A stretch of 64,000 nt of DNA from Sesamum alatum (GCA_034509735.1 JACGWO010000013.1:13412136-13476135); one strand, 5' to 3'; counted from the first letter of the stretch, positions 33,356 to 45,449 are shown. Notes: generated by a model not told the origin, from the sequence alone. Program-made: numbers and translations.

Positions 33356-33790
33356 CAGCAGCCGCCGCCGCCGCCGGCAGCGGCCTGCCGGCGCGCGCAC
33401 AGGGCAGCAGGCTCAACCTGCCGCCCCTTGCCGCGCGCACAGGCCCCTGCCTGCCTGCATGCACGCGCGCCTGGCCGGCAACACGCTGCGCGGCCCGGGC
33501 ATTCCGGCAGGCCGTCGCGTGCGCAGGCTCCCTTGCCTCGCGCGCGCGCTGGCCTGCTGGCTGCCGGCCGCGCCATGCGCAGTGCGCGCGCAGACTCCTC
33601 TGTCTGCGTGCGCGCGCGCCTGGTGGCGCTGCCCAGAGTCCGTCCGCGCGCGGACTCTCAGGCGCGCATCCTTGCGCGCGCCCGTGCCGGGCATCTGGCT
33701 GCGCGCTGCCCCTGCGCGACCGACTGGGCGGGCGCGTGCAGGCTTCCCTTGCCTGCGCGCGTCTGTCCTGCCGGCAGCGCGCGGCTGCGT
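33356..33790. repeat. GC-rich tract in A2 leader
   Basis: About 430 bp of CpG-dense sequence. Two sense-strand Arg/Ala-rich frames overlap it (33333-33917, 194 codons; 33413-33895, 160 codons); the second has the NEKRETTQP start also seen in A1 and A3. The split over two frames argues against a conserved protein. Confidence 0.85.
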
Positions 33791-33984
33791 CGTTTCTCGT
33801 TTTTCGTTTAATTTTTCCACCCCGTTTCCAAAGAAAAACAGAAAAATACCAATATTCAGAAAATACACACGAATCAAAAGCAATAAAAACAACAAGCTTT
33901 AAAATCAAGAAAATCAAGATTTAATAAAAACATGCCAATTTCACGTTTCATGCTTATAACGCACATAAACCCTAGGCCTATACA

Positions 33985-34005
33985 CCAAACCGGGCTCTGA
34001 TACCA
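33985..34005 (-). promoter_or_regulatory. A2 primer binding site (initiator tRNA-Met)
   Basis: TGGTATCAGAGC plus CCGGTTTGG in sense, one base from the 5' LTR. Confidence 0.9.
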
Positions 34006-34006
34006 C

Positions 34007-36002
34007 TGAAAGAAATCGGTGGATCGTCCCGGGAATTGTGCGAATGGAAGTGCGATATAAAATAACATACAAAAATTAAAGGATGCTTTTAATAATAAAA
34101 GAACAAGCTCAAGGGGTGTACACTTGAGATTCCCGGGTGTTCGGTGTATCTCATGATTAAACAACATGTAAAGAAATCATGGAGGCCATAGAGTTGAAAA
34201 TAAAGAGAGACAAAAAATAAAACGAGACCTACCCGTTGTCGTTTTCATCTTCAACGGCTACACGCGTTGTTCCCCATTTTGCACCGAGATCTCGTTCTTG
34301 AGACCCTCCAAATCGTGACACACGATCCACCCACGTATCTTGCACGTCGTGCTAGCAACGAACAAGTGTATATTTTGGAGTGGATGAATGAACAACACAT
34401 TATCAATTAACGGTATTGAATCATCTAAGTTCTAATGTTCCAAGAACAAAAGAACTAGAAAATATTTTTCTTGGAGAGTGGAGAGAGAGAGGGCGGACGA
34501 GAGAGAGGGGAGAGAGGCCGAAATTATGTGTGTGTTGTGTGTGTGTTGGAATCTCATCATCCTTCAAAAAGTTGGAAGCTAGAGGTATTTATAGAGGAGG
34601 AGTTTAATCCTCTTTAAACTCCTACTCTAAGAACTCTAATTTGTCTAGGATTTTGACCTAGTCAAAGTCCTAGTCAAACTAGTGTTTGACCTAGTCAAAC
34701 AAATCCTAGCCTTCCGTCTCCCCTTTCCATCTCAACCGTTGATTTTAATTTAATGGAATATTTAAATCCCATTAAATATTCCAAAAGGCTAAAAAAATAA
34801 ATATAATAAATACATATTAATATTTATTCTAAGCACATTAAATCAACCCTTTAATAAATTCTATTTATTAATTTAATTCCCTTTATCAAATAGAAGAAAT
34901 TAATTTCTCCTAGAAAATATAGGACCCGATTAAATCGAATTTAATCATTCCTTTACTCCAATATTTAATTCCAAATTAAATACTAAGTGTGTGTGGATAG
35001 TGTGTGACTCTTTAGGTTCACCTTTCAGCTAGACTTGGTTGGATTCCTAGAATCCGTCCGTTACCATGGGTGGCCATCTAGCAACGGTCCATGGCACTAG
35101 AGACTAGGTGAAATAATTGGGGATGAACATTTAGGCTCTAACAATACACTTGTCCTTCTGTCTTCGGTCTCATTACTTAGAGTCTAGGGCACGGAAAAAT
35201 GCAGGTACCCATTTTGGACCTAAGTGTCGGTCTGTCCTTACTAAACGCCGCAAGGGAAACCTTCCCTTCTGTTCAGTTACTGTGGCCACAGATTTCAGGG
35301 ACAAGACACAGAGCATACATGAGACTCAACTGTCAATACCTTTTGACAGGAGACAGATCCTTTCTTGGAAACTACTGTCACTCTGTACACCCGAGCTGCA
35401 CTAGACATGGCTTATGACTACTCAAGAGTATTTTGGCAATCTCTCACCATATCTAAGATACAGACCTGATGCACAGGTCAACTCAGCAGTTCCTCAAGTC
35501 AAAGGACTTGACCTTTACAGTTGGAACCGGGAATACACGTCATACCCTGCTGACCATACTCAAGGTCTCCGTAAGACGGTTCCCGCGAGTCACCTCAGTC
35601 AGCTGCTTCCTAGCATGTTGACCCACTAACATTGCTTAGACGATCTTCGTCACCCGTCGATGAAATACGACAGCAGATGCTTAGTGCAAGTCTCAAAGGG
35701 AATCCCGGTACCCATTTTCGGGATTCCTTGACTTGTAGATTTCCGGACTGATTCGGTAAGACTGATTTCATGGACCTACCTCCAAGCGTAGTCCCAGTCC
35801 CGGAAATCGATTCTCAGTCCGTGGGCTTTGTTTGCATAGTGAATAGAAATGTAAATGCAGATATAAGTGAACGTAAACAAAGTATTGCCATATGAATTTT
35901 CACTTCTTTATTCATAAAGTTTTTTATCAAACACCAGATATTGTCTAGACATAGGTTACATATTCCTGCCAAAATTGGCTTACATGGTCACCTATTCTAA
36001 CA
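34007..36002 (-). repeat. A2 right LTR (5' LTR)
   Basis: 1996 bp. TATA box at 34586-34593 (TATAAATA in sense). Ends CTAACA before the ACTTG duplication. Confidence 0.94.
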
Positions 36003-36973
36003 ACTTGGGCCCGTGTCCCACAAGGGCCCGTTACCATGGGTGGTCGTCTAGCAACGGTCCATGGCACTAGACACTAGGTGAATTGGCGTGAACATTTAGG
36101 CGTCGATTTCGTACGGGTACGATCCTTCCGTCTACCGTCTCCCGGCCTTAGTCTAGGGTATGGAATTGGACATCGGTTCCCATCCTTGACTAGGCATCTA
36201 TGCTTAATACTCGAGACCACATATGCTTCATTGCATCGACACAGGAAACAGCATGAACGTGTCTCCAAGTGCATAGGAGATACATCTGTCACATACTGAC
36301 AGAGGATGGATCCTCTTCTTGGAATCCACCGTCCTCGCTACATATTACGACTGCACTGGACAAGGCTTATGATGATCATCTTACAGAATGATCACCTCTC
36401 GCTAGATCCAAGATACAACCGTCCTGTGCACGGGACTGCCATGATTCCTCAAGTCTGAGGATTACTCTCGTACTATCGGAACCGGGGAAAACCAATCATA
36501 CCGACCAAGCCTCCAAGTCATCCATATGATGATCCCCGCAAGTCAGTCCAGTCGGCTCGACCCCAGTCGGTCAACCCATCAAAATCGTATAGGCGTCCCA
36601 CGCCTGTCGCCGATGAAACACGGCACTCATCCAATGAACACAACTCTTGACGCAAGTCTCAATAGAACTCTCGATGCCCTGTCTCGAGGTCCTCGACTTG
36701 GAACATTTCAGACCCAACTCTTAATCAGTTGGTTTCATGACCACCATCCAATGCGTGGCCCAACGGCACGAGTTGTTATCCATGGTCTGTGGTCTTTGTT
36801 GCGATATAAGTTAAACACCGTTTTAACAAATGTGAAATGAGAGCAACAAAGTAAACACCAGAAGTGACAAATACTCATTTTACTCATCACATAATAATAT
36901 TACATTTACATCAAGTTGTCGAATACGTTACAAATTGCCAAACCTATTGGCTTTCTGGGCACCTATTCTAACA
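36003..36973 (-). repeat. Family B LTR (probable 5' LTR of B0), right part
   Basis: Starts with the A2 duplication ACTTG and continues the LTR broken at 23781, ending CTATTCTAACA. The following bases CATGG belong to the C-type LTR into which it was inserted and would be one copy of its target duplication; the other copy lies off the left of the window. Confidence 0.9.
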
Positions 36974-37400
36974 CATGGGTGGCCGTCTAGCAACAGTTCA
37001 TGGCATTAGAGACTAGGTGAATGTTGGCGTGAACGTTTAGGCTCCCGAGTACCATACAAGTACGGTCCTTCCATCATCCGTCTCCTGGTCTAGGTCTAGG
37101 TCTAGGGCATGGAATTGGGCATCGGTTCCCATCCTGGACTAGACAACTATGCTCAATAACTCGAGACATGTTTGCTCTATTGATCGACGTAGGAAACCAT
37201 TCCCTACTCGACCAACCGCTGTGGCCACAGATTTAGAGAACTTAAACCGTCTTAGAGCGCATAGGAGACTCGATTGTCATATTCTGACAGGTGATGGATC
37301 CTCTCCTGGAATCTACCGTCCTCAATACATATTCCGACTATACTAGATAAGGCTTATGATAAACGTATCCCAGATATGGACATCTCTTGCCAGACCCTAG
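36974..37400 (-). repeat. C0 family C-type LTR, first visible part
   Basis: Aligns with the C1 LTR from the catgggtggccgtctagcaac block (compare 3878 onward) to the region of 4290. It is more diverged than the two C1 LTRs are from each other. It is interrupted on the left by B0 and on the right by a solo A LTR. Confidence 0.85.
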
Positions 37401-38337
37401 TGAAAGCCTTGGGTAAGCGTGTGGATCGTCCCGGGAGTAGCGCGAATGCGAAAGCGCGGTATAATTTAAATTACAAAAATTTAAACATGCATAAACATAT
37501 ATTAAAATAAACACGTTCAAGGGGTGTGCCCTTGAAACTCCCGGGTGTTCGGTGTATCTCATGAATAATAAAACATACATAGCAATCATGGAGGCCATAG
37601 GATTCTAAAATAAAAGAGGACGAAAAACATAAACCGGGAACCTACAGATTGTCGTTTTCATCTTCTAACCGGTACTCGCGTTGTTCCCCGATTTGCTCCA
37701 AGATCTCGTATAAGAGACCCTCTAATTCGTGACACGCAATCCGCCCACGTATCTTCATCTCGTATAGCAACGGTCCATGGCACTAGAGACTAGGTGAATA
37801 TACGGGGATGAACATTTAGGCTCTACAGTACATCTATCCTTCCGTCTACGGTCTCACCACTTAGGGTCTAGGCCACGAAAAATGCAGGTACCCATTTTGC
37901 ACCTAAGTGTCATTCTGTCCTCTACTAAACGCCGCAAGGGAAACCTTCCCTTCTGTTCAGTTACTGTGGCCACAGATCTTAGGGACAAGACACAGAGCAT
38001 TTGTGAGACACAACTGTCAACACCTTTTGACAGGAGACAAATCCTTTCTTGGAAACTACTGTCACTCTGCACACCGGAGCTGCACTAGATATGGCTTATG
38101 ACTACTCAAGTGCATCTTGGCAATCTGTCACCATATCTAAGATACAACGCTGATGTACAGGTAAACTCAGCAGTTCCTCAAGTCAAAGGACTTGACCTGT
38201 ACCGTTGGAACCGAGAACATACATCATACCTAACCGACCCTACTCAAGGTCCTCCGTAAGACGGTTCCCGCGAGTCACCTCAGTCAGCTGCTCCCCAGCA
38301 GGCCAACCCACTAGCATTGCTTAGACGACCCTCATCA
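37401..38337 (-). mobile_element. Solo family A-type LTR with internal deletion, left part
   Basis: Starts TGAAAGCCTTGG and continues at 48357-48699, interrupted by B1. Flanked by CCTAG (37396-37400 and 48700-48704). At about 37763-37773 the sequence jumps from the cgtcgtgctagcaacg region to the later ctagcaacggtccatgg region, removing about 0.73 kb, judged by the spacing of the two boxes in A2 (34351 and 35078). Terminal CA is changed to CT at 48698-48699. Confidence 0.85.
38333..38337. repeat. Left target site duplication of B1 (CATCA)
   Basis: Repeated at 48352-48356. Confidence 0.93.
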
Positions 38338-39008
38338 TGTTGGAATAGTTTACCAGAAAGCCAATGGGTTTGGCAATTTGTAACCTATCCGACAACTTGA
38401 TGTGAATGTAATATTATTATGTGATGAATAAGATGAGTGTTCGTCACCAATGGTACTTTCTTTATTGCGCTCATCTTACATTTGTTAAACCGGTGTTTAA
38501 CTTATATCGCAACAAAACCCACAGACCATGGATAACAACTCGTGCAGTTGGGCCACGTATTGGATGGTGGTCATGAAACCAGCTGATTAAGAGTTGGGTC
38601 TGAAACGTTTCAAGTCGAGGACCTCGAGACAGGGCATCGAGAGTCCTATTGAGACTTGCGTCAAAGAGTCGTGTTCATTGGATGAGTGCCGTGTTTCATC
38701 GGCGACAGCGTGGGACGCCTACACGATCTTGATGGGTTGGTCGACTGGGGTCGAGCCGACTAGACTGACTCGCGGGGATCATCATATGGAAGCCTTGGAG
38801 GCTTGGTCGGTATGATTGGATTTCCCCGGTTCTGATAGTACGGGAGTAATCCTCAGACTTGAGGAATCATGGCAGTCACGTGCACAGGACGGCTGTATCT
38901 TGGATCTGGCGAGAGATGATCATTCTGTAAGATGATCATTATAAGCCTTGTCCAGTGCAGTCAGAATGTGTAGCGAGGACGGTGGATTCCAAGAAGAGGA
39001 TCCGTCCC

Positions 39009-39025
39009 CTGTCAGTATGTGACAG
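39009..39025. repeat. CTGTCA/TGACAG hairpin in B1 LTR U3
   Basis: Perfect 6-bp stem, loop gtatg. Confidence 0.75.
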
Positions 39026-39978
39026 AGGTATCTCCTATGCACTCGGAGACACGTTCATGCTGTTTGAAGTTGTGGCCACAGTGGTTGGTCGAACAGGGAA
39101 TGGTTCCCTGTGTCGACGCAATGAAGCATACGTGGTCTCGAGTATTAAGCATAGATGCCTAGTCAAGGATGGGAACCGACGCCCAATTCCATATCCTAGA
39201 CTAAGGCCGGGAGACGGTAGACGGAAGGATCGTACCCGTACGGAATCGGCGCCTAAATGTTCACGCCAACTCACCTAGTCTCTAGTGCCATAGACCGTTG
39301 CTAGACGGCCACCCATGGTAACGGGCCCTTGTGGGACACGAGCCCAAGTCTAGCTGAGGGTGAACCTAAAGGGTCACACACAAATCACCGAGGAGGTTGA
39401 GAGATTGACTTGGAGTCAATCTCGAAGGATAAAATAAGTAATTGGATTACTTGTAGGGAAAGTCCATTGGATGGACGGGCCGATATTGTATCGGGCTTTC
39501 ATTTAATCAGTAAATTGGATTTTCGATTAAATATGGAAAGCTGAGACGTTGAGACGTTGGATCTTTTAATTGGATTGAAAGATCAACGGGAATAATTTAA
39601 GTGGACATTAAATTGGATTTAATATTGGGTTCGTCGTAATTGGATTGCGATAAAACCCAGTCCTTAAATTATACCCGAGAGAAGAAATAATTCCTAATTT
39701 GGAATAGGAAGAAGTTGGACTTGTTCCCTTAATTAAACATGGCCAACATGCTCCCTTGGAGGAAGTAAAATCAGCCATGTTGCATGCTAGGTGGTATGTT
39801 GACTTGTCTCTTTTGGAAATAGACAAATCAACTCCAATCAAGCTCTTCCCATTTGGTATGATTTGATCATACCATAAATTTTGGTAGGCTTGATTGAAGA
39901 ATTGATGGTGATTGATTGGAATGAATCTAGACATCCTTGGATGAACCTAGACACATTCCAATAATCACATTAATTATG

Positions 39979-39987
39979 TATATATAT
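39979..39987 (+). promoter_or_regulatory. TATA-like box in B1 5' LTR
   Basis: TATATATAT about 90-110 nt before a CT-rich region (tctcctctctctc). Less canonical than the family A box. Confidence 0.5.
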
Positions 39988-40555
39988 TAGAATATACAAC
40001 ACCAAGCTTAAGTGATTCATTATTCATCTTTTTCTAGGAAAAAGAGAAGACAAAAATCCTCTCCTCTCTCTCAATTTTCGTGCTCTCTCCCTCTCTTACA
40101 CTTGTGTTCTTCACTTGATCTTGAATCAAGAAGAAGAACAAAGTAAGTTTAAGAGAACACTAATTCATAGTGTTCTTCTCTTAAACCGATTCCTTCCTAA
40201 ACCCGTTTTTTTCTAGCAAGAAGAACATGTGTTTCGTCCGGTGTGGTGTGGATCACTTTTGGAGAATCCATACGTTTGGATTTCGTGAGCATTCCGGAGA
40301 AGGAACAACGCTAGTAGCCGGGAGCATACGCTAAACAATCAAAGGTAACAGTTTATTACGCTTTGATTGATTTCATTTGTATATGTATGCCCTATGTGTT
40401 TAAATATTTACACATCCTACATCGAACGCCCGGTTGAGCACCCAAGGGTACACCCCTTGGGATTCGCGTATTTTGAATTTGATTTAAATTTACGCACAAT
40501 TTCTCGCTTTCTCGCTTCCGCTCGCGCTCCCGGGCGGATCCGCTTGTCCTTCAAG

Positions 40556-40576
40556 TGGTATCAGAGCCCGGTTCGA
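40556..40576 (+). promoter_or_regulatory. B1 primer binding site (initiator tRNA-Met)
   Basis: TGGTATCAGAGC plus CCGGTTCG, two bases (AG) after the LTR, one base further than in families A and C. Confidence 0.9.
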
Positions 40577-40804
40577 TGTAAGGGGCATAGATCTATGTGT
40601 TTGACATGATCTACTTGCTTTTAAATGGCTTTATTGGCATGTTAGATTACATAAATATATGAATAATATGATGATTCAATTGTTTGGATTTAATGGACTT
40701 TTGGCATGCTTAATTTTGTTAGATTGGATCTAAAATTGCATGCTTATTTTCAGAATAATATTATTGTTATTGTGCTGAAGCAGTTTAAAAAAAAAAAAAA
40801 ATTT

Positions 40805-40925
40805 GGTCGGAGGCGCCCGCCTGCGCACAGCCGGCCGCTGTTGGCCGAGGGCCAGCGCGCGCGCACGCGCCCGCTGCCCTGTGCGCGCGGCGCGGCCGGC
40901 CAGCACAACGGCTGGGCCGTTTTGT
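40805..40925. repeat. GC-rich tract in B1 leader
   Basis: About 120 bp, much shorter than in family A, with the same gcgcgcgc and ccggcc character, directly after a poly-A run. Confidence 0.82.
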
Positions 40926-41786
40926 GCCGTTTTTCGACTTTTTTCGGAAAATTCGATTTTCTGTATTTTCTGCACAATATTCTGAAAATATATTAGTTTT
41001 GCATTTTTGATTTTGGAATAATTGGATTATTCCTTGGATTAAATTTGCTTAATTAATTTGTGATTAATACATGCATTGGATGCATTGTTTAAAATGTCCA
41101 TTAAATTTGAAATTTGAATTTTGCATATTATTTGTATGTTTATACTTTTGTGATGTTGGACATCACTTGGGTATTTGGAATATCCATTGGAATTTATGCA
41201 TGATTATTTGGAATAATTCTGTTATGTGTGTTGATGGAATCAACATGGGATGATCACAAGAGCCCTAGACCTTGTGTATGGATGAATGTATGATCATTTA
41301 TTTTCTGTTGAGTGGGGCCTGCGTGTAATGAGAGTAGATAGGATTGGTGAGGTTTTTACTTTTAACAAGCAATTGGAGTCGGAGACCACAAGGAGGAGCA
41401 TCAAGGCGTGAAACAAGAAGCACTTCAAAGCCTATTGGAATGGCAATGGGTTTATTATTATTGTAATAATTTAGAACCACCCTAGACAGACCATAGACTC
41501 ACTGCGGGCTCAGTAGGTCGCCTGGTTGGGCTTGTGATCATCCTAACAGGGGTATGCTATGTTTTATGCATGCGGCATTTTTTTATTTATCGCTTTAAAT
41601 ATTGGATATTTATGCATGCTAAGACACCATAATGTGATGACGTCTCGGTCACACTTAAACTCTCATTTTGTTGGACCAAATTAAATATTAGGCCCAGAAC
41701 GGACTTGGATCAAAATGGTATTTTGGTCTGTCCGAGCCTTCCATCCACAGCAATGTGGTGAGGAAGCTACCACTACCCAAGTGTGG

Positions 41787-41883
41787 TCTCACGAGTCGTG
41801 GCACACTTGAACTAGGGGAAAGCTGCACTATTATTGTGAACAAAAAGACTGCGCTCGCTGTTTCCCTGTCTCACAAGTCGTGG
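41787..41883. promoter_or_regulatory. Duplicated TCTCACGAGTCGTGG motif pair in B1 leader
   Basis: 41787-41801 is exact; 41869-41883 has one change (tctcacAagtcgtgg). Spacing is 82 nt. Confidence 0.7.
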
Positions 41884-42145
41884 GGGGCAATAGTTTGAGG
41901 TATGATTTGGTTGATGGGTCGGGCCTAACACTGAGTAACATAGTTCGCTTGGAGTCCTCGGAACCATGCGAATAGGTGAGGCAAAATATCTTGGAAATCT
42001 CATTGGATGAGAATGATATTGGATATCTCCCACGAGGTCTTCTTCATGTGAATCGTAAAAGCGGGGCATGGAGATTACGCTTGTGGATCCCAAGCCCACT
42101 AGGAAATGGTTTCCCGAAACTCCGCTTGAGAGTGGCGGACTTTCG

Positions 42146-42153
42146 TATAAATA
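42146..42153 (+). promoter_or_regulatory. Internal TATA-like box upstream of B1 gag
   Basis: cgTATAAATAgtgggagg, about 100 nt before the gag ATG; same context as in A1-A3. Confidence 0.45.
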
Positions 42154-42250
42154 GTGGGAGGGTTAAAGACTAAAAGACCAAGTCTTCAACTTGAACAATA
42201 ATATTACCATCATCTGCTAATTTATGCTTTACATTTTCATTAATGTAGAT

Positions 42251-43180
42251 ATGTCTAAGAACCCGTTAACCATGATTCTTGAGACTAACAAATTCAACGG
42301 AACGAACTACTCGGACTGGCTGAGAAACCTGAAGATTGTCCTCGGTTTCGAGAACCAAGGCTACGTCTTGGACGAGCCGGCACCGAGCGACTTACCGGAG
42401 GGGTGCACGCCTGAAGAACGTTTGACGTTCGAGAAATGGCATGAGGACAACCGAAAACTAGGCAGTATCATACTGGCTTTGATGTCTAACGACATCCAGA
42501 AGCAGTATGAGAGGCTGGACAACGTCTCCGCCATAATGCTCCGCATGAACGAGGTTTATGCGGTTCCGGATAGGCATGTTAGATATGCCGCCACAAAAGC
42601 ATTCTTTGGCACCAAGCTCGCTGAAAGAGCGTCTGTACAGAGTCATGGGGTCAAGATGCTCTCTCCCAGTGGAGAAACTCGAGGACCTTAAAGCTGGGCT
42701 TAACAATGACACGTACATTGACGTGATCCTCCAGTCGCTTCCTCCATCCTATGACCCGTTTGTTGTAAACTACAACATGAACGGACTTGAGAAGTCTATT
42801 CATGAGTTGATCAACATGCTGGTCCAATACGAGGCAACGACCCACAAGTCGGCGCCGGCGGTATTGATAGGAGAGGCTTTCAACCTCCAAGGCGAATGGC
42901 AAGAGGGCCGGATGCTGGAAGAGGAAGAAGGGCAAAGGGAAGACGGTTGCGGCCCCTGCTCGCGCTCCGGGCATCCCTGTTGCTCCGGTTGGACCGAGCA
43001 AAGGGAAAGGGAAGGCCCGTGGTTCTCACCGGTCCAAGGAAAATGATGTCTGCATGCATTGCCAAGGGAAAGGGCATTGGAAGAAGGAGTGCCCACAACT
43101 CCTCTGCAATTCAGGTATGTTTGTGGTTGAAGTAAATATGATTACTAATTCTGCTTCATGGGTATTGGATACCGGGTGTG
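42251..43180 (+). pseudogene. B1 Gag, zinc knuckle and protease active site
   Basis: Frame 42251-42691 gives Gag residues 1-135 (TNYSDWLRNLKIVLGFENQG, QKQYERLDNVSAI). Another frame gives KLEDLKAGLNNDTYIDVILQ and INMLVQYEATT. The knuckle CMHCQGKGHWKKEC and the protease WVLDTGCGAH are readable near 43050-43190, after which a deletion removes the ICND codons. Confidence 0.88.
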
Positions 43181-43552
43181 GTGCTCACATATGATTTGCA
43201 GGCACTGCAAAGAAGCAGAAGGCTAACCAAGGATGAGATGATCCTGAGGCTAGGCGATGGCAAGGCCGTTGCTGCGGAGGCCGTAGGATCACTAGAGTTA
43301 GCCATTAGTTGTCATGTTAGGATTGTACTGAACGACTGTTTCTATGTACCTAGCATGATTAAAAACATTGTTTCCATCCCGGTCCTTGATAAGGAGGGAT
43401 ATGAATTTACCATCAATAAAAACGATTTTTTCATTATCAAAGATGGTATTTCTCATCTGCTTGGTACATTGGTCAACGGTCTGTACATACTTCAACAGTC
43501 TAATTGGATTATGACTGCAGAACACAAACGAAAACGTGATGATCATAAATAA
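43178..43552 (+). pseudogene. B1 protease C-terminal part
   Basis: 124 codons: DLQALQRSRRLTKDEMILRL, GKAVAAEAVGSLELAIS, YVPSMIKNIVSIPVLD, ISHLLGTLVNGLYILQ. It continues to the gag-pre-integrase region, then shifts frame near KRKRDDHK. Confidence 0.88.
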
Positions 43553-44396
43553 CGCACAGATATGGCATGCGAGGTTAGGTCATATCTCTAAAGATAGGAT
43601 AAGAAGGTTGGTGGACTCAAAGAGTCTAGAAATAGACGATTTGGACAACTTACCGACCTGCGAATCCTGTCTAAAGGGAAAGATGACCAAGATACCCTTT
43701 GTTGGACAAAGTACGCTAGCCAGTGGTCTGTTGGATTTGATCCTTACAGATGTCTGTGGTCCACTAAATACTCAGGCTAGAGGTGGGTACTCATACTTCA
43801 TAACCTTTACCGATGATCACTCACGGTATGGTTATGTTTACCTGATGAGGTACAAGTCTGAAGCCTTTGGAAGGTTTAAGGAATACAGACTTGAAGTAGA
43901 GAACCAAACTGGTCGAAAGATCAAATCCCTTCGGTCGGACCGAGGTGGAGAGTATTTGAGTGGTGAGTTTACTGATTATCTAAAAGAGAATGGGATTCTC
44001 ACTCAGTGGACCCCTTCTGGAACACCGCAGCTTAATGGTGTGTCTAAAAGGAGGAATCGGACCTTGTTGGACATGGTTCGATCCATGATGAGTTTTACCG
44101 AACTACCCCTTTCCTTCTGGGGATACGCTCTTGAGACGGCGGCCAAAGTTTTGAACTTGGCGCCATCTAAAAAGGTATCCCAGACGCCATATGAGATATG
44201 GCATGGCAAGCCTGTCTCCTACAAATACTTGAAAGTGTGGGGTTGCCCCGCATATGTCAAGCGATTAGTGGGAGATAAACTGGACCCGAGGTCTAGTTTA
44301 TGCAGGTTCATTGGCTATGCGAAAGAAACTGTGGGGTATTATTTCTATAATCCCTCGAGCAAAAGGTTTTTGTCTCGCAAAACGCAGTGTTCTTGA
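43536..44396 (+). pseudogene. B1 integrase with catalytic Glu changed to Lys
   Basis: 286 codons, a nearly whole integrase. Zinc ligands His11, His16, Cys42 and Cys45 are present, as are the catalytic Asp72 (TDVCGP) and Asp135 (RSDRGGEYL). At residue 171, where the other copies have the catalytic Glu (NGVSERRNR), this copy has Lys (NGVSKRRNR), a G-to-A change, so it would be inactive. The C-terminal segment WGYALETAAK to GYYFYNP is present. Confidence 0.92.
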
Positions 44397-45449
44397 AAAA
44401 AGGTTTTCCATCGGATAGTCGACGCGATGAGGTACTCCTTGAGGAATCAAGTGAGGTACCCCATGAGGCGGCAGTGACATCTGAGCTAATGGTTCCCACT
44501 GATATTGTTCCAGTCCTCCGTAGGTCGGCCAGAGTATCCCATGCACCTGATAAGTATGGATTTCTGGGCCTGACCGGTCAGTTGGATAATGATCCAAAGA
44601 CATACGGAGAAGCGATGTCGGACATCGATTCGGACAAGTGGCTTGAGGCCATGGAATCCGAGATGGACTCGATGGGTACAAACAAGGTTTGGACCCTAGT
44701 AGATCCACCCAAAGGGGGTTAAACCCGTAGGGTGTAAATGGGTCTACAAACGTAAGCTTGGAGCTGACGGTGAGGTTACAACCTTCAAGGTCAGGTTTGT
44801 AGCGCAAGGTTACACTCAATGACCCGGGGTCGATTTTGAGGAAACCTACTCGCCCATAGCAATGGCCAAGTCCATTCGGATACTGCTTGCCATAGCAGCA
44901 TGGTATGACTATGAAATATGGCAGATGGACGTGAAAACGGCTTTCCTCAAAGGTTTCGTAGAGGAAGAGATCTACATGGATCAGCCGGAAGGTTTCACAA
45001 CTGTTGGAGAAGAGTAGAAGGTCTGCCGTCTCCAAAGGTCCATCTATGGCCTCAAACAAGCTTCCCAAAGTTGGAACATACGTTTTGATGAAGTCATACG
45101 GGGATATGATTTCATCAAGAACGAGTCCGATCCTTGTGTATACAAGAAGATCAGTGGGAGCTCAGTTGCGTTTCTGGTGCTTTACGTGGATGACATCTTG
45201 CTCATTGGGAATGATGCTAAGATGTTAGGTACCACTAAAGCTTGGTTGTCAACGCAATTCTCTATGAAGGATATGGGCGAGGCATACTACATCCTTGGCA
45301 TCAAGATCTACAGGGATAGATCTAGAAGGATGTTAGGAATGGCCCAGTCCTCGTATATGAGGCATGAAATTAAGTTATCCAAGAAGCAGTCTCCTAAGAC
45401 TTATGAGGAACTTAAATGGATGTTGGACATCCTTATGCTTCAGCCGTAG
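44387..45449 (+). pseudogene. B1 reverse transcriptase
   Basis: Frame 44387-44722 has VPTDIVPVLRRSARVSHAPD and WLEAMESEMDSMGTNKVWTL. The following stretch encodes CKWVYKRKLGADGEV and QMDVKTAFLKG but has a TGA near 44820. Frame 45177-45449 has LYVDDILLIGNDAKMLG (YVDD) and YYILGIKIYRDRSRRM, followed by a short deletion. Confidence 0.9.

Larger units (their letters stand above)
31828..33984 (-). other. A2 untranslated leader (about 2.2 kb)
   Basis: Same layout as A1: TATAAATA box at 31934-31941, 15-mer pair at 32204-32218 and 32283-32297, AT-rich stretch, telo-box hairpin at 33330-33355, GC-rich tract 33356-33790, then AT-rich DNA to the primer site. Confidence 0.8.
23782..36002 (-). mobile_element. 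Element A2: family A copia retrotransposon, minus strand, carrying a nested solo LTR
   Basis: Left LTR 23782-25780, internal 25781-34006, right LTR 34007-36002, duplication ACTTG. The internal part includes a later solo LTR at 27789-29776. Without it the element is about 10.2 kb, like A1. It sits inside the B0 LTR. Confidence 0.95.
38338..40553 (+). repeat. B1 5' LTR
   Basis: 2216 bp, TGTTGGAATAG to TGTCCTTCA. It has a CTGTCA/TGACAG hairpin at 39009-39025, the shared U3 block at about 39251-39326, a TATATATAT box at 39979-39987, and a CT-rich stretch (ctctctcccctctc type) after it. Confidence 0.94.
40577..42250 (+). other. B1 untranslated leader (about 1.7 kb)
   Basis: Holds an A14 run at about 40788-40801, a short GC-rich tract, AT-rich sequence, the 15-mer pair (41787-41801 and 41869-41883), and a TATAAATA box at 42146-42153. 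No protein-coding gene is seen. Confidence 0.78.

Noticed and set aside
22562..36973. Treating the family B LTR as a solo LTR inserted in B0 gag
   Set aside because: Flanks differ (TGGAC on the left, CATGG on the right), so it is not a simple insertion. It fits better as the 5' LTR of B0 with a deletion, though the junction is odd.
44298..45068. Long open frame of 256 codons on the minus strand in B1
   Set aside because: It is the antisense shadow of integrase/RT. Matching shadows exist opposite RT in A1 (15374-15955) and A2 (26906-27346), as expected from codon use and not from a gene.
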